A DNA stretch of 64,000 bases from Nitrospirota bacterium (GTDB lineage: Bacteria > Nitrospirota > Thermodesulfovibrionia > Thermodesulfovibrionales > Magnetobacteriaceae): the NCBI GenBank assembly GCA_015233895.1, contig JADFXG010000003.1, forward strand, positions 62,001 through 126,000, read 5' to 3'. This document shows, piece after piece, positions 17,591 through 26,472 of this stretch; position 1 is the stretch's first letter, and every line of letters begins with the position of its first letter. The position numbers and the translations under genes were made by a program. The notes under the pieces are model-generated. The model saw nothing but the letters and a program-made list of their open reading frames with translations. It did not search any database and was not told where the DNA came from.

Positions 17591-18093
17591 ACTTAAAAAC
17601 TCCTTACTAAATATTTACTGCCATTAAAAACGGACACTTCAATTTAACCTTTTTACGGGGCTTCTTGTCAAGAGAAATGATTTGTTTTTTTATCACGGTT
17701 TGAATTCTTTAATTAGACAGTGAATTGCGTTATACCAGGTTGCGCTCAAAGATATAAATAAAAAACTGGATTCCTGCCTTCGCAGGAATGACAGAAAAGG
17801 GACAGACTGACAGAAAAGGAAGCCCAGCCTCCTTTTCATCCCGCACCACCCTTTTGTCATCCCGCACCACCCTTTTGTCATCCCGCACCACCCTTTTGTC
17901 ATCCCGCACCACCCTTTTGTCATCCCGCACTTGTTCGGGATCCAGTCCTTTTTTAATTATATTAGCTTTTTGGCAGCAACTCGGTGTTAATCATGAGCTA
18001 AATCATAGACCCTCTGGCTACAATATATTAAAGTAGAGATAAGCTATACAAATGAAGCTAAAATAATTAATTAACGTAATGGAGGAAACAACA
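17591..18093. other. Repeat-bearing intergenic region between csp and the Fe-S protein gene
   Basis: The 503-bp stretch has no supported gene. It contains a ttataccaggttgc motif (17731-17744), a short palindrome attcctgccttcgcaggaat (17769-17788) and a 21-bp tandem array (17837-17930) closed by ttgttcgggatccagt. The last 100 bases are AT-rich and probably hold the promoter of the gene at 18094. Confidence 0.6.
17837..17930. repeat. 21-bp direct tandem repeat, four units plus a partial fifth
   Basis: The unit catcccgcaccacccttttgt starts at 17837, 17858, 17879 and 17900, with a partial copy at 17921. The copies are identical and contiguous, with no spacers, so this is not CRISPR. The flanks (attcctgccttcgcaggaat at 17769 and ttgttcgggatccagt at 17931) are the two halves of a REP-like hairpin, so the array seems to be an internal expansion of one such repeat. 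Confidence 0.9.
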
Positions 18094-18540
18094 ATGTCAG
18101 ATGAATGTCCATCGTGCTCATCGGTGAGGCCGCATGAGCCTGAGAGCGCAAGCGACTACAGGTTAACCCACTGGCCTATACAGATAAACCTAATGGGAAC
18201 AACAATACCGTTTTTAAATAATGCTGATTTGCTTGTTGCAGCTGATTGCACGGCGTTTGCCGCCTTAAATTTCCATGATAGATTTCTAAGAGACAATAAA
18301 GTGCTCATTGGCTGCCCAAAACTCGACAACGGACAGCACTATCTGGACAAGTTTACCGAAATATTTACCAACATGGCAATCAAGAAAGTAACCTGTCTGA
18401 GAATGGAGGTGCCGTGCTGTGGGGGTATGACCGCAATATTAAATGAAGCTATGAACCGCTCTGGTAAAGAGATTCCTCTTTATGAGACAATTATCGGTGT
18501 TAAGGGAGATTTGCTAAACGAAAGAAAACTAAGGGGATAG
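18094..18540 (+). CDS. Cysteine-rich redox protein, C-terminal part of a ferredoxin-like family
   Basis: The 148-residue product resembles the C-terminal half of a family of 4Fe-4S ferredoxin-like proteins: an LTHWPIQINLMG start, LLVAADCTAFAALNFHDRF, VLIGCPKLDN and MEVPCCGGMTAILNEA. The usual N-terminal 8-Cys ferredoxin part is replaced by a short tail with CPSCSS. It may bind a cluster or act as a thiol protein. The ATG at 18079 lies inside the ribosome site; the ATG at 18094, 12 bases after ggagg, is chosen. Function unknown. Confidence 0.7.
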   Translation: MSDECPSCSSVRPHEPESASDYRLTHWPIQINLMGTTIPFLNNADLLVAADCTAFAALNFHDRFLRDNKVLIGCPKLDNGQHYLDKFTEIFTNMAIKKVTCLRMEVPCCGGMTAILNEAMNRSGKEIPLYETIIGVKGDLLNERKLRG

Positions 18541-18629
18541 ACTTGTATAGTGCAGCAGATGCTCTTCGTAACCATTAGAAACTATAGTTTAAGGCATCAC
18601 TGCACGTTTCTATTCTATTATTTTTGATA

Positions 18630-19007
18630 TTACAAACCAGCAGGTGCTAAGGCTTTCCCTATGGCTGCTCTCAGGTCGTTAGGCGTGAAGGGTTTTGCAA
18701 GAAAATCAAAAGCACCCTTCTCCATTGCGTGGCGAGCTAGCTCCATCATGGCAAATCCGGTTATCATTATCACTTTTGTCTTGCTTGATTTGTTTAAAGC
18801 CTGCTCCAACACATCGATTCCATCCACGTCGTCCATCCGGACATCTGTCACAACAACATCGAATTCTTTTTCACTGATTCGTTTCAGGGCCTCAGCCGGA
18901 ACATCGAATGTCTCTACATTAAAGCCATCCTTTAAAAGAGCTGACCGCAACTGCCTCCCTACAATAGGCTCATCATCAACCACAAGCACATTATAACCGT
19001 TTCCCAT
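18630..19007 (-). CDS. Single-domain response regulator
   Basis: The 125-residue protein is a lone receiver domain. The acidic pocket is VDDEP (residues 10-14), the phosphorylated residue is Asp55 in VVTDVRMDD, the conserved Thr is in VIMITG and Lys is in FLAKPF. No output domain follows. It is downstream of the cytidylate-kinase-like gene and sulP on the same strand, and may signal by protein contact. The cognate kinase is not evident nearby. Confidence 0.92.
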   Translation of the reverse strand: MGNGYNVLVVDDEPIVGRQLRSALLKDGFNVETFDVPAEALKRISEKEFDVVVTDVRMDDVDGIDVLEQALNKSSKTKVIMITGFAMMELARHAMEKGAFDFLAKPFTPNDLRAAIGKALAPAGL

Positions 19008-19039
19008 TTATCCTCCGTTTATCTTTAGATTAACCTTGT

Positions 19040-19864
19040 TCACCTGTACGTTTCAGCATACTTCTGAAATATATCCTCAGTTACGATAACCTCCACTCTT
19101 GCTACGTCTCTTATGCGCTTTACCATATCACTAATAGAAGCTACGAGTTTTTGCCTTTTGCTTTCTGCTGCCCTGATATGAACAAACACTTTGCCGCTAG
19201 ATGCCCTTACACTTACGTCCCTGTTTATTGCTATAAGGGCTGCACGCACTTTGAAGGACAGTTCAATGTTCTTCATGCAGTGAAGCGAATAGTTCGTTGC
19301 ACGGTAACGCATTAACAGTGCCTGCTCAGAGATTATCTTTGTTGCGTCCTCCTCAGCAGTTTCACCAGTGTCAATTACCAAATCGCAGAGATTTTGCACA
19401 TTACCGTTTGTATTGTGAAAAAAACTGTTTAACTTACTGTGTCCTTTATCCTCTTTAATTATTCTTTTTATAGCCTCGTTAACGCCCATAGTGTCTGTTT
19501 TTGCCTTAAGCTCTGCTCTGACATTAATGTCTGACTTCAAGTACACCTTAAGCACATGAGACACCCCCTGTATGAGCAAATGCCCGTATCGCCCGTAATA
19601 GACAACGTTGTCTTTGTAAAGAAGGCTTGCAAGCGCGGAATGATAACAGGATATAAGTTTTATCCTTGCAGTAAAAGACATCCCTAAAAACCTCGGTGAA
19701 TCTTCAAGAGCACTAACAATATCCGGCTCAGGTATGCCAAACATATCTGACGCGGCGCTAAACACCTCATCCCCTATACACACATAACTCAGGTTGCGGG
19801 ACACGCTCTCAGCAACCTCCTTGCCCTTACAATAAGGGTTCCCGCCTATCATCACGACTGCCAT
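19040..19864 (-). CDS. Cytidylate kinase-like protein with C-terminal BON-like domain
   Basis: Residues 1-190 match the cytidylate-kinase-like family (MAVVMIGGNPYCKGKEVAESV at the start as a P-loop-like variant, then YYGRYGHLLI and VLKVYLKSD). The usual GxxGxGK loop is altered to GGNPYCKGK, so catalysis is uncertain. Residues 200-270 look like a BON domain (DVSVRASSGKVFVHIRA, VARVEVIVTED). This family often occurs beside SulP transporters and universal-stress proteins; here it lies 34 bp after sulP. A regulatory nucleotide-binding role for the transporter is inference. Confidence 0.7.
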   Translation of the reverse strand: MAVVMIGGNPYCKGKEVAESVSRNLSYVCIGDEVFSAASDMFGIPEPDIVSALEDSPRFLGMSFTARIKLISCYHSALASLLYKDNVVYYGRYGHLLIQGVSHVLKVYLKSDINVRAELKAKTDTMGVNEAIKRIIKEDKGHSKLNSFFHNTNGNVQNLCDLVIDTGETAEEDATKIISEQALLMRYRATNYSLHCMKNIELSFKVRAALIAINRDVSVRASSGKVFVHIRAAESKRQKLVASISDMVKRIRDVARVEVIVTEDIFQKYAETYR

Positions 19865-19898
19865 GTTAGTATTACCTCCATTTTGCAGCTAAGCTGTC

Positions 19899-21779
19899 TT
19901 ACACTGCTTCATATACCGGTATGCAATGACCAACGTAATCTGTCCTTTCATCATCACTGTATATTTTCAATCCGATAGACTTGTTGATGTCGCATTCGGT
20001 AAATATCCTGCACTTACAGTTAATGCACTTTTTCATGTCAAGAAGCGGAACTATGTTTTTCAGTGAATTCTTCTTGTGATCGAATATATGGTCTGAGCCG
20101 ATAATATCAATTACTCCGCTTACCTTTAAGATATCGTACACTTTCGGTTTTATGCCGCAAAAATAGATGTCTCCATTATTTCTGCGGTACTCGTTTATGA
20201 TACTCTTAAACGATTCGCACCCTGCCGAGTCTATGTGGTTTATGTTAGATGCGACAACTATGAGCTTGTTCTGTTCCGGATGGAGTGCTCTTAGGTGCGA
20301 AATCTGCTCCTCGACATAAGATGTTGCGGCAAAGTACATATCCCCTTCTATAGCTACTATTCCAAGCTGTGGGCAAGCGGAAAGACTCTGGTTTGTAACG
20401 AACTTGCGTGTGATTGGCTCCGGTACTTTGGTGAGCACGGCGGGTTTGGCGGTTTTCTTCAGGTAGAGCCATATCGAAAGAAGTGTGCCAATGTAAATGG
20501 CAAACTCCAGTTCTAAAAAAAGGACAGATAGAAAGGTAACTGCCATAACTGAAGTATCTGAACGCGATACCTTAAATATATCGCCAATGTGGTGAAAGTT
20601 TACCAGCTTATAAGCTACAACTAAAATAACTGCTGCCATCGAGGGCATAGGCAAATACGCTACATATGGAGCTATAAGGAGTAAAATACCTCCGAGTAAA
20701 ACTGCTGCAAAAACAGCAGCGGCAGCGGTTTTTGCTCCCGTTTGGTAGTTTATACCCGACCGTGTAAAAGACCCTGAACAGGCGTATGAGGAAAATAACG
20801 CCCCTACTATATTTGAAAGCCCCTGTCCTATAAACTCCTGATTTCCATCTATTCGCTGTCCCGAATGTAGCGCTATAGACCTGGCTATAGAGACGGCCTC
20901 CATAAGGCCAAGAATTGCAACGGCAAGTGCCGGAGTTGCAAGAAGTTTAATTGATTCCAATGAAAAATTCGGAATCTTAAAAGGTGGAAGTGAAGCTGGC
21001 AACGCCCCTACGACACGCACCCCATACCCGTTCCAACCAAGAGATGCCGTCAAAACGCTGCCTATAACCATCGCAATCAACATCCCGGGCCACCGTGGTT
21101 TTAACTTATGAATAACTATTACCGCTGTGAGAGTTACCGCAGCTACGGTTAGCGAACGGGGATTATACTGCCCGATATTTATGGCAAGTTGTTGTAGGTT
21201 TTCCACAAATTCCGGTTTGTTTTTAAATATAAGGCCAAACACGTGCTTTAACTGGCTTGCAGCGATAAGCAGTGCTGCTCCTGAGGTAAAACCGGTAACC
21301 ACCGAATGGGAGACAAAATTAATCAGCCCCCCTAGTCTGGAAACCCCTAAGGCAAATTGAAATATTCCGGTTATAAACGTAAGAATCATGGCAAGCTCTA
21401 TGTAATGAGCCGAGCCGGGCTCCGCCATGCCTACCAAAGTACCAAATATCACGATCGATATTGCCGTAGTAGGCCCTGAAATAAGATGCCTTGAAGAGCC
21501 ATAAAGAGCTGCGACAATTGCCGGAATCATGGCAGAATATAACCCATACTGTGGCGGTAAGCCGGCAATCATGGCAAAAGCCACTCCCTGAGGTAAAACC
21601 AAAACCGCACCCGTTAATCCTGCAAAAAGGTCACTCCGCCATGTTGTCCGAACCTCCGGCAGCCACTTCAAAAATGGGAATAACGGCTTTAACCATCGTT
21701 TGTAATTGTCCCTCAATGCGTACAACCCGGCATGGCCGGCTGTCTGCACACCGGTCATAACTGATTCTCTTCCGTTCAT
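19899..21779 (-). CDS. SulP-family anion permease with STAS domain and Cys-rich tail
   Basis: The 626-residue protein has a SulP membrane core of 12-14 helices (LPQGVAFAMIAGLPPQYGLYS near residue 65 and GPTTAISIVIFG), followed by a STAS domain (about 465-565; VVASNINHIDSAGCESFKSI). SulP proteins move sulfate, bicarbonate or related anions. After the STAS domain there is an extra tail with KKCINCKCRIFTEC, four cysteines that could bind a metal or respond to redox state. It is the first gene of a three-gene unit with the kinase-like and receiver proteins. Confidence 0.9.
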   Translation of the reverse strand: MNGRESVMTGVQTAGHAGLYALRDNYKRWLKPLFPFLKWLPEVRTTWRSDLFAGLTGAVLVLPQGVAFAMIAGLPPQYGLYSAMIPAIVAALYGSSRHLISGPTTAISIVIFGTLVGMAEPGSAHYIELAMILTFITGIFQFALGVSRLGGLINFVSHSVVTGFTSGAALLIAASQLKHVFGLIFKNKPEFVENLQQLAINIGQYNPRSLTVAAVTLTAVIVIHKLKPRWPGMLIAMVIGSVLTASLGWNGYGVRVVGALPASLPPFKIPNFSLESIKLLATPALAVAILGLMEAVSIARSIALHSGQRIDGNQEFIGQGLSNIVGALFSSYACSGSFTRSGINYQTGAKTAAAAVFAAVLLGGILLLIAPYVAYLPMPSMAAVILVVAYKLVNFHHIGDIFKVSRSDTSVMAVTFLSVLFLELEFAIYIGTLLSIWLYLKKTAKPAVLTKVPEPITRKFVTNQSLSACPQLGIVAIEGDMYFAATSYVEEQISHLRALHPEQNKLIVVASNINHIDSAGCESFKSIINEYRRNNGDIYFCGIKPKVYDILKVSGVIDIIGSDHIFDHKKNSLKNIVPLLDMKKCINCKCRIFTECDINKSIGLKIYSDDERTDYVGHCIPVYEAV

Positions 21780-22005
21780 AGTATTAGTCCCCGCTTCTGT
21801 TAAAAATTGTAATTAAGTTAACAAAGTTAAAATTCCTCTTTACCTATGCTACTAATTACAATTGGGCAGATTCAATCAGTAATGATTTGAATTTTATGCG
21901 TTATTTTTGCCTATAAAGTCATGTATTTTCCTTGGTGTTATAAGTAAATTACCTATTGTAATTATTTAAAAGGTTAGCTATTCTAAATGGAAAGAGAGGA
22001 AGTAT

Positions 22006-23568
22006 TTGGAACACATATATTTAAAACACGACATGGACGTAATCTATTTTTTCTACGGATTGTCACTATTCATTATGGGCACAGGAATCATTGCCCAACA
22101 CAAAATCAGCAGTAGTTTTAAAATAGGCAGAATAATCTGGCTGCTGGGCATATTCGGGATTCTTCACGGTATAACCGAGTGGATTCACATGTGGGAATTT
22201 GTTAAAGGCCCGTCCAGGTTATTTGACGTTGCCAGATGGACTTTTCTCATTTCATCCTATTTTTTCCTTCTTGATTTCGGCCTCAGGATGTGCCTGAACA
22301 ATCTCAACACTCATCATATGTTAAGGAGCATTGATTCCCTTGATCTCTGGCTGACATCCTCAATATTACTAACAATAATCGCAATTTCCTCACAATCTTA
22401 TAATTTCATGAAAACAAGCAACATCTTGTCAAGATATTTCATGGGATTCCCCGGCTCGCTTCTTACTGGATTGGGGGTTATCGCTTATTATTACACAGGG
22501 GAGGAAAAACTCATACACCACAAAGACATAAAGTACAAACTGTGGGCATTAGCAATATCCTTTTTTATATACGGCATACTGAGCGGTTTAATTGTACCTA
22601 TTGGCCATTTTTTCCCAGCAAGCGTCTTCAATGTAGGGTGGTTCCAATCCTCTACGAATCTCTCAATCCGTCTTGTAAGGGGGTTAATCATCATAGTGTC
22701 CTCATGGAATGTTGCCAGAATTCTTTCTGTTTTTCAATTAGAAACGAACTATAACCTTAATCTGGCACTGACAAGGCGAAAAATCATCGAGGAGGAGTTA
22801 AGAGCTTCAAAACAACAGTTAAGCTCCTTTGCCACGCGGCTGCAGTCACATGTGGAAAACGAAAAGGCATCCATTGCCAGAGAGCTTCACGATGAGTTGG
22901 GACAGGCTCTCACATCGCTTAAAATGGACGTAAACGAATTGTCTTTAGAGTATGACACATCAGTTACTCCACGTGTACCAGTACGAATAGGTGAAATTGA
23001 AAGATACATAGACAGCATAATTGACCGTATGCACAACATAGCAACAGAATTGAGGCCGAGTATCCTTGACCAGCTTGGACTTCTTGCTGCCATGGAATGG
23101 CATGCCAGGAAATTTGAGCGTCGCACTGGTATTAATTGTACAGTAAGGTACAATGATAAAATAATGCCGTCGCTAAACTATCTCAGCCCTGACTCATCTA
23201 TAACAATTTTTCGTTTGTACCAGGAGGCGTTAACCAATGTATATCGCCACGCAAAAGCACACAAAGCTAACGTGTATATTTACAGTAAAGAGGAAAAGCT
23301 GTTTATAAAAATAGTTGATGACGGCATAGGAATAGAAGAGAGCAAAATATTTGATTATAACTCGCTTGGGCTTTTAGGGATGAGGGAGCGTGTTTCATTG
23401 CTTGGCTGGCAACTGGAAATAAAACGCAGACTATCTCACGGAACTAATGTCAAGATAATTATTCCTGACACAAGCACAACTCCGGGTGAGCCGCAATTTC
23501 CTAACGAATTATCACTTTTCGATGAAACAGCCGAGAGAATATTTTCATCTGCTACCGCAATTAATTAA
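22006..23568 (+). CDS. Membrane sensor histidine kinase, NarL/UhpB (HisKA_3) class
   Basis: About seven transmembrane helices span residues 10-245, with no periplasmic domain of size, so the signal is probably within or near the membrane. A short coiled coil leads to the HisKA_3 motif ARELHDELGQALTSLKMD with His295. The HATPase domain has EALTNVYRHAKA (N box), DDGIGI (G1) and GLLGMRERV (G2). The start is TTG 22006, preceded by agagaggaag. It lies 10 bp before the matching response regulator. Confidence 0.92.
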   Translation: MEHIYLKHDMDVIYFFYGLSLFIMGTGIIAQHKISSSFKIGRIIWLLGIFGILHGITEWIHMWEFVKGPSRLFDVARWTFLISSYFFLLDFGLRMCLNNLNTHHMLRSIDSLDLWLTSSILLTIIAISSQSYNFMKTSNILSRYFMGFPGSLLTGLGVIAYYYTGEEKLIHHKDIKYKLWALAISFFIYGILSGLIVPIGHFFPASVFNVGWFQSSTNLSIRLVRGLIIIVSSWNVARILSVFQLETNYNLNLALTRRKIIEEELRASKQQLSSFATRLQSHVENEKASIARELHDELGQALTSLKMDVNELSLEYDTSVTPRVPVRIGEIERYIDSIIDRMHNIATELRPSILDQLGLLAAMEWHARKFERRTGINCTVRYNDKIMPSLNYLSPDSSITIFRLYQEALTNVYRHAKAHKANVYIYSKEEKLFIKIVDDGIGIEESKIFDYNSLGLLGMRERVSLLGWQLEIKRRLSHGTNVKIIIPDTSTTPGEPQFPNELSLFDETAERIFSSATAIN

Positions 23569-23578
23569 AGGAGGATAA

Positions 23579-24217
23579 ATGATTAAGGTGTTGCTGGTTG
23601 ATGACCACCCTATAGTAAGGGAGGGAGTTATCAAGATACTGCACAGACTGCCGGATTTAGAGTCTGTAGAGGAGGCTGAAACATCTCAGGATGGTATGGC
23701 ACTATTAAAAAAATTCACGTTCACCATAGTTATACTGGACATATCACTGCCGGATAAGAGCGGACTTCTAATGTTGGATCAGATAAAGCAGTGTTATCCA
23801 ACTTTACCGGTACTTATTTTAAGCATGTATCCTGAGGAGGAGTATGCCATACAGTCAATGAGAATCGGGGCCTCAGGCTACATCACTAAAAAAGCGCTTC
23901 CTGAGGAACTACTGAAATCTGTTAATAAAATTGTATCCGGAGGGAAATATATAACCGAAACTCTGGCTGAAAACCTTGCTAATGTGCTCGATATGAGAAG
24001 TGAAAAGCTCCACTTTAAGCACCTGACCAAAAGAGAATTCCACATAATGGATATGATTGTGGCAGGCAAGACTCCCATGGAGATTGCCAGTGTGTTAAAT
24101 CTCAGCGTAAAGACCATTAACACTTACAGGATAAATATATTGAATAAACTGAAAATCAGGGGTAATGCCGAACTTGTAAGATATGCAATGGAAAACAACC
24201 TCATAGGAAAGTATTAG
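23579..24217 (+). CDS. NarL/FixJ-family response regulator
   Basis: The 212-residue protein has an N-terminal receiver (VDDHP, phosphorylated Asp54 in VILDISLPDKSG, and KKALPEELL) and a C-terminal LuxR helix-turn-helix (LTKREFHIMDMIVAGKTP, EIASVLNLSVKTINTYRINI). It is the partner of the kinase directly upstream (10-bp gap, aaggagg ribosome site). The targets are unknown. A MITE begins 7 bp after the stop codon. Confidence 0.95.
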   Translation: MIKVLLVDDHPIVREGVIKILHRLPDLESVEEAETSQDGMALLKKFTFTIVILDISLPDKSGLLMLDQIKQCYPTLPVLILSMYPEEEYAIQSMRIGASGYITKKALPEELLKSVNKIVSGGKYITETLAENLANVLDMRSEKLHFKHLTKREFHIMDMIVAGKTPMEIASVLNLSVKTINTYRINILNKLKIRGNAELVRYAMENNLIGKY

Positions 24218-24223
24218 CAACTA

Positions 24224-24521
24224 GAGACCGTTGCATAATTCGATATTTTGAATTTTCACAATAAAAAAACTCTTATAGCGATATGCATAATTACGTTAAT
24301 TATTTTTAAAGGCTGAGATTGCCACGTCGCTATCGCTCCTCGCAATGACGAATAAAAAACACAGTAAAAACTATTATTTATCGTCATTGCGAGCCCCCGC
24401 AGGGGGCGTGGCAATCTCATCCTTTTAAATAATCAATATGAATATCTTTTTGAATTTTGGTATATTTACAATTGTGTTTTTTGTAAAGTTTTGGCTGAAA
24501 AATGATTTTTGCAACGGTCTC
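24224..24521. mobile_element. MITE-like element, copy A (298 bp)
   Basis: The ends are inverted copies: gagaccgttgca at 24224 and tgcaacggtctc at 24510-24521. The flanks carry acta on both sides (aacta/tacta), consistent with a 4-5-bp target duplication. Inside is a large imperfect hairpin: gagattgccacgtcgc with cgcaatgacg on one side and cgtcattgcg with ggcgtggcaatctca on the other. There is no ORF. Copy B lies at 40023-40276. Confidence 0.85.
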
Positions 24522-24544
24522 TACTAGGATTAGGTGGTTACTAT

Positions 24545-25693
24545 CTAAAACGGAGATATGGCTCTTAGCTTTCTGACCACGGATGTGACAGCCTCAGCGG
24601 CTTTGTCTATTTCAGATGTGGTGTTGTAGCGGCTAAGGGAAAGCCTCAGGGAACCGTGTATGGCAGTAGCGGGGACACTCATAGCACTAAGTATGCGGCT
24701 GGGCTCAGATGACCCGGAGGAGCAGGCAGAACCAGTTGAGACACAGATATTTTGCATGTCAAGCATCATAAGTATAGCCTCGCCGTCAACAAATTCAAAA
24801 CTTATGTTGGTAGTGTTAGGGAGACGGTTTTTCTTATCCCCGTTAACTATGCTGCCTGGAAGGTTAGTTATAAGCGTATTTTCAATGTTATCGCGTAATT
24901 GTGCAAGGTAAGCCGCCTCTTTGAAAATCAGGCTTTCCGCCAGTTGGCAGGCTTTGCCAAGACCCACTATGGAGGCCGCGTTTTCCGTGCCGGCACGTCT
25001 GCCGTTTTCCTGGTGTCCTCCAATTATTAGCGGATGATATGGCAGTCCCTCCCTCACATAAAGAGCCCCTATTCCTTTTGGTGCATGAAGCTTATGCCCG
25101 GAAAGAGAAAGCATATCGACGTTTAGTTCCTTAACATTTATAGGGATTTTACCAACAGCTTGTACAGCATCAGTGTGAAAAATAATTCCGGTTCCTTTAA
25201 GAAGCTCTCCGATTTCTTTAATTGGAAAGACAACTCCGGTTTCATTATTAGCATACATAACGGACACAAGTGCCGTGTCAGGCAAAAGGGCGTTCTCTAA
25301 ATCTTTCATACTTAACCTGCCGCTTGTGTCAACCGGTAAATATGACACTCTGTACCCGCGGCTTTCCATTAAGGCACAGTATTTATACACGGCAGGATGT
25401 TCTACGACTGTTGTAATTATATGTTTTTTCAAAGGGTTAGCGCTTAATGCGCACGCTATTGCTGTGTTATCGCTCTCAGTGCCACAGCTTGTAAAAATTA
25501 TCTCCTCAGATTTAGCTCCGATTAAAGAGGCAACCTGTAAGCGAGCCTGCTCTATGGCTGATAAGACACGGCCTCCAAAAGAGTAGGCACTTGAGGGATT
25601 CCCGTAGTTTACGTCTAACCACGGTGACATGGCCTCCTTAACCTCCGGGGCCACCATCGTGGTTGCATTATTGTCCAGATATATAAACTCCAA
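24545..25693 (-). CDS. Cysteine desulfurase, NifS/IscS family
   Basis: The PLP enzyme removes sulfur from cysteine as a persulfide (or selenium from selenocysteine). The 382-residue product has YLDNNATTMV at the start, HTDAVQAVGK, the PLP lysine in SLSGHKLHAPKGIG, and the loop with the catalytic cysteine in VSTGSACSSGSSEPS. It is the last gene of the unit with two YeeE/YedE transporter genes (10-bp gap), so imported sulfur or selenium compounds may be linked to it. No iscU or iscA follows. Confidence 0.93.
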   Translation of the reverse strand: MEFIYLDNNATTMVAPEVKEAMSPWLDVNYGNPSSAYSFGGRVLSAIEQARLQVASLIGAKSEEIIFTSCGTESDNTAIACALSANPLKKHIITTVVEHPAVYKYCALMESRGYRVSYLPVDTSGRLSMKDLENALLPDTALVSVMYANNETGVVFPIKEIGELLKGTGIIFHTDAVQAVGKIPINVKELNVDMLSLSGHKLHAPKGIGALYVREGLPYHPLIIGGHQENGRRAGTENAASIVGLGKACQLAESLIFKEAAYLAQLRDNIENTLITNLPGSIVNGDKKNRLPNTTNISFEFVDGEAILMMLDMQNICVSTGSACSSGSSEPSRILSAMSVPATAIHGSLRLSLSRYNTTSEIDKAAEAVTSVVRKLRAISPF

Positions 25694-25703
25694 ACGAGCG
25701 GCT

Positions 25704-26471
25704 CTACTTAGAGAAGATATCCCTTATATTTTTCTTAAGATTACGAACTGTTTCGCTGACACTACTCTGTGATTGCTTAACCGCAGGTGGAACTTTTTCC
25801 TCAAGGGCATCAGTCAGATCCATGTACATATTAAACGTTCTCCTGATAAACACCAGCATCCAGTCAAACATAGTCATCATGATAAGAAACAAAGCTGCCA
25901 TTAACAAAAATAACACAATCAGATACCAGTGATTTATTTTAAGCAGCTCGGCAAACGTATCAGCGCCAATGTCTCCCCAGGTAAGAAATGTCTTAGACCA
26001 CTCATCGTGGAAAAACTCAGCATATATGGCTGCTCCCGCCATCAAGCCTGCAATGGCTGGAATAGCATCAAGAGAGCCCTCACCCAGAGCGCCTACTGCC
26101 GTCCCGGGACAAAAACCCATTATAGAAATAGCAGCGCCAAACATCAAACCACCCACTATCTGAGGGATTATGACAGTTTTAGGTACATGGAGCTCTATAA
26201 TTCCCATATCGGTTAACATATACACCAGCAGCATGGAAACCATTAGAATAGGAGTGCCAAGACGAAACACTGTAAAGTCCTGAAGCCTGAAAAGCCCGCT
26301 CACTGTATCATATTTGCAGAGTCTTCCTTTTTGCAGCACCACGCCAAACAAAAGCCCGATAATTAATCCTCCGTAAAGACTCGACGCACCCCTTACAGCT
26401 TCAATCGTAGATGGGTCAAATATATCCGCTAATCTTTTTAGAAATTCATTTAAAGATACAAGCTCCAGCAT
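25704..26471 (-). CDS. YeeE/YedE-family sulfur-compound transporter (second copy)
   Basis: The 255-residue membrane protein has about six helices. It holds the family motifs LLFGVVLQKGRLCKYD and IMGFCPGTAVGALGEG, with the cysteines that in YeeE relay thiosulfate through the pore. A long C-terminal cytoplasmic tail follows. It lies 1 bp after the companion gene and 10 bp before the desulfurase. Family members import thiosulfate or are linked to selenium metabolism. The substrate here is not known. Confidence 0.85.
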   Translation of the reverse strand: MLELVSLNEFLKRLADIFDPSTIEAVRGASSLYGGLIIGLLFGVVLQKGRLCKYDTVSGLFRLQDFTVFRLGTPILMVSMLLVYMLTDMGIIELHVPKTVIIPQIVGGLMFGAAISIMGFCPGTAVGALGEGSLDAIPAIAGLMAGAAIYAEFFHDEWSKTFLTWGDIGADTFAELLKINHWYLIVLFLLMAALFLIMMTMFDWMLVFIRRTFNMYMDLTDALEEKVPPAVKQSQSSVSETVRNLKKNIRDIFSK

Positions 26472-26472
26472 G

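Noticed and set aside
17837-17930. CRISPR array
   Set aside because: Units are contiguous 21-mers without spacers, and no cas gene is near.
17693-18036. ORFs with repeated WCGMTKG or SSRTTLL peptides
   Set aside because: They come only from the 21-bp tandem array read in different frames, with no ribosome site and no family match.
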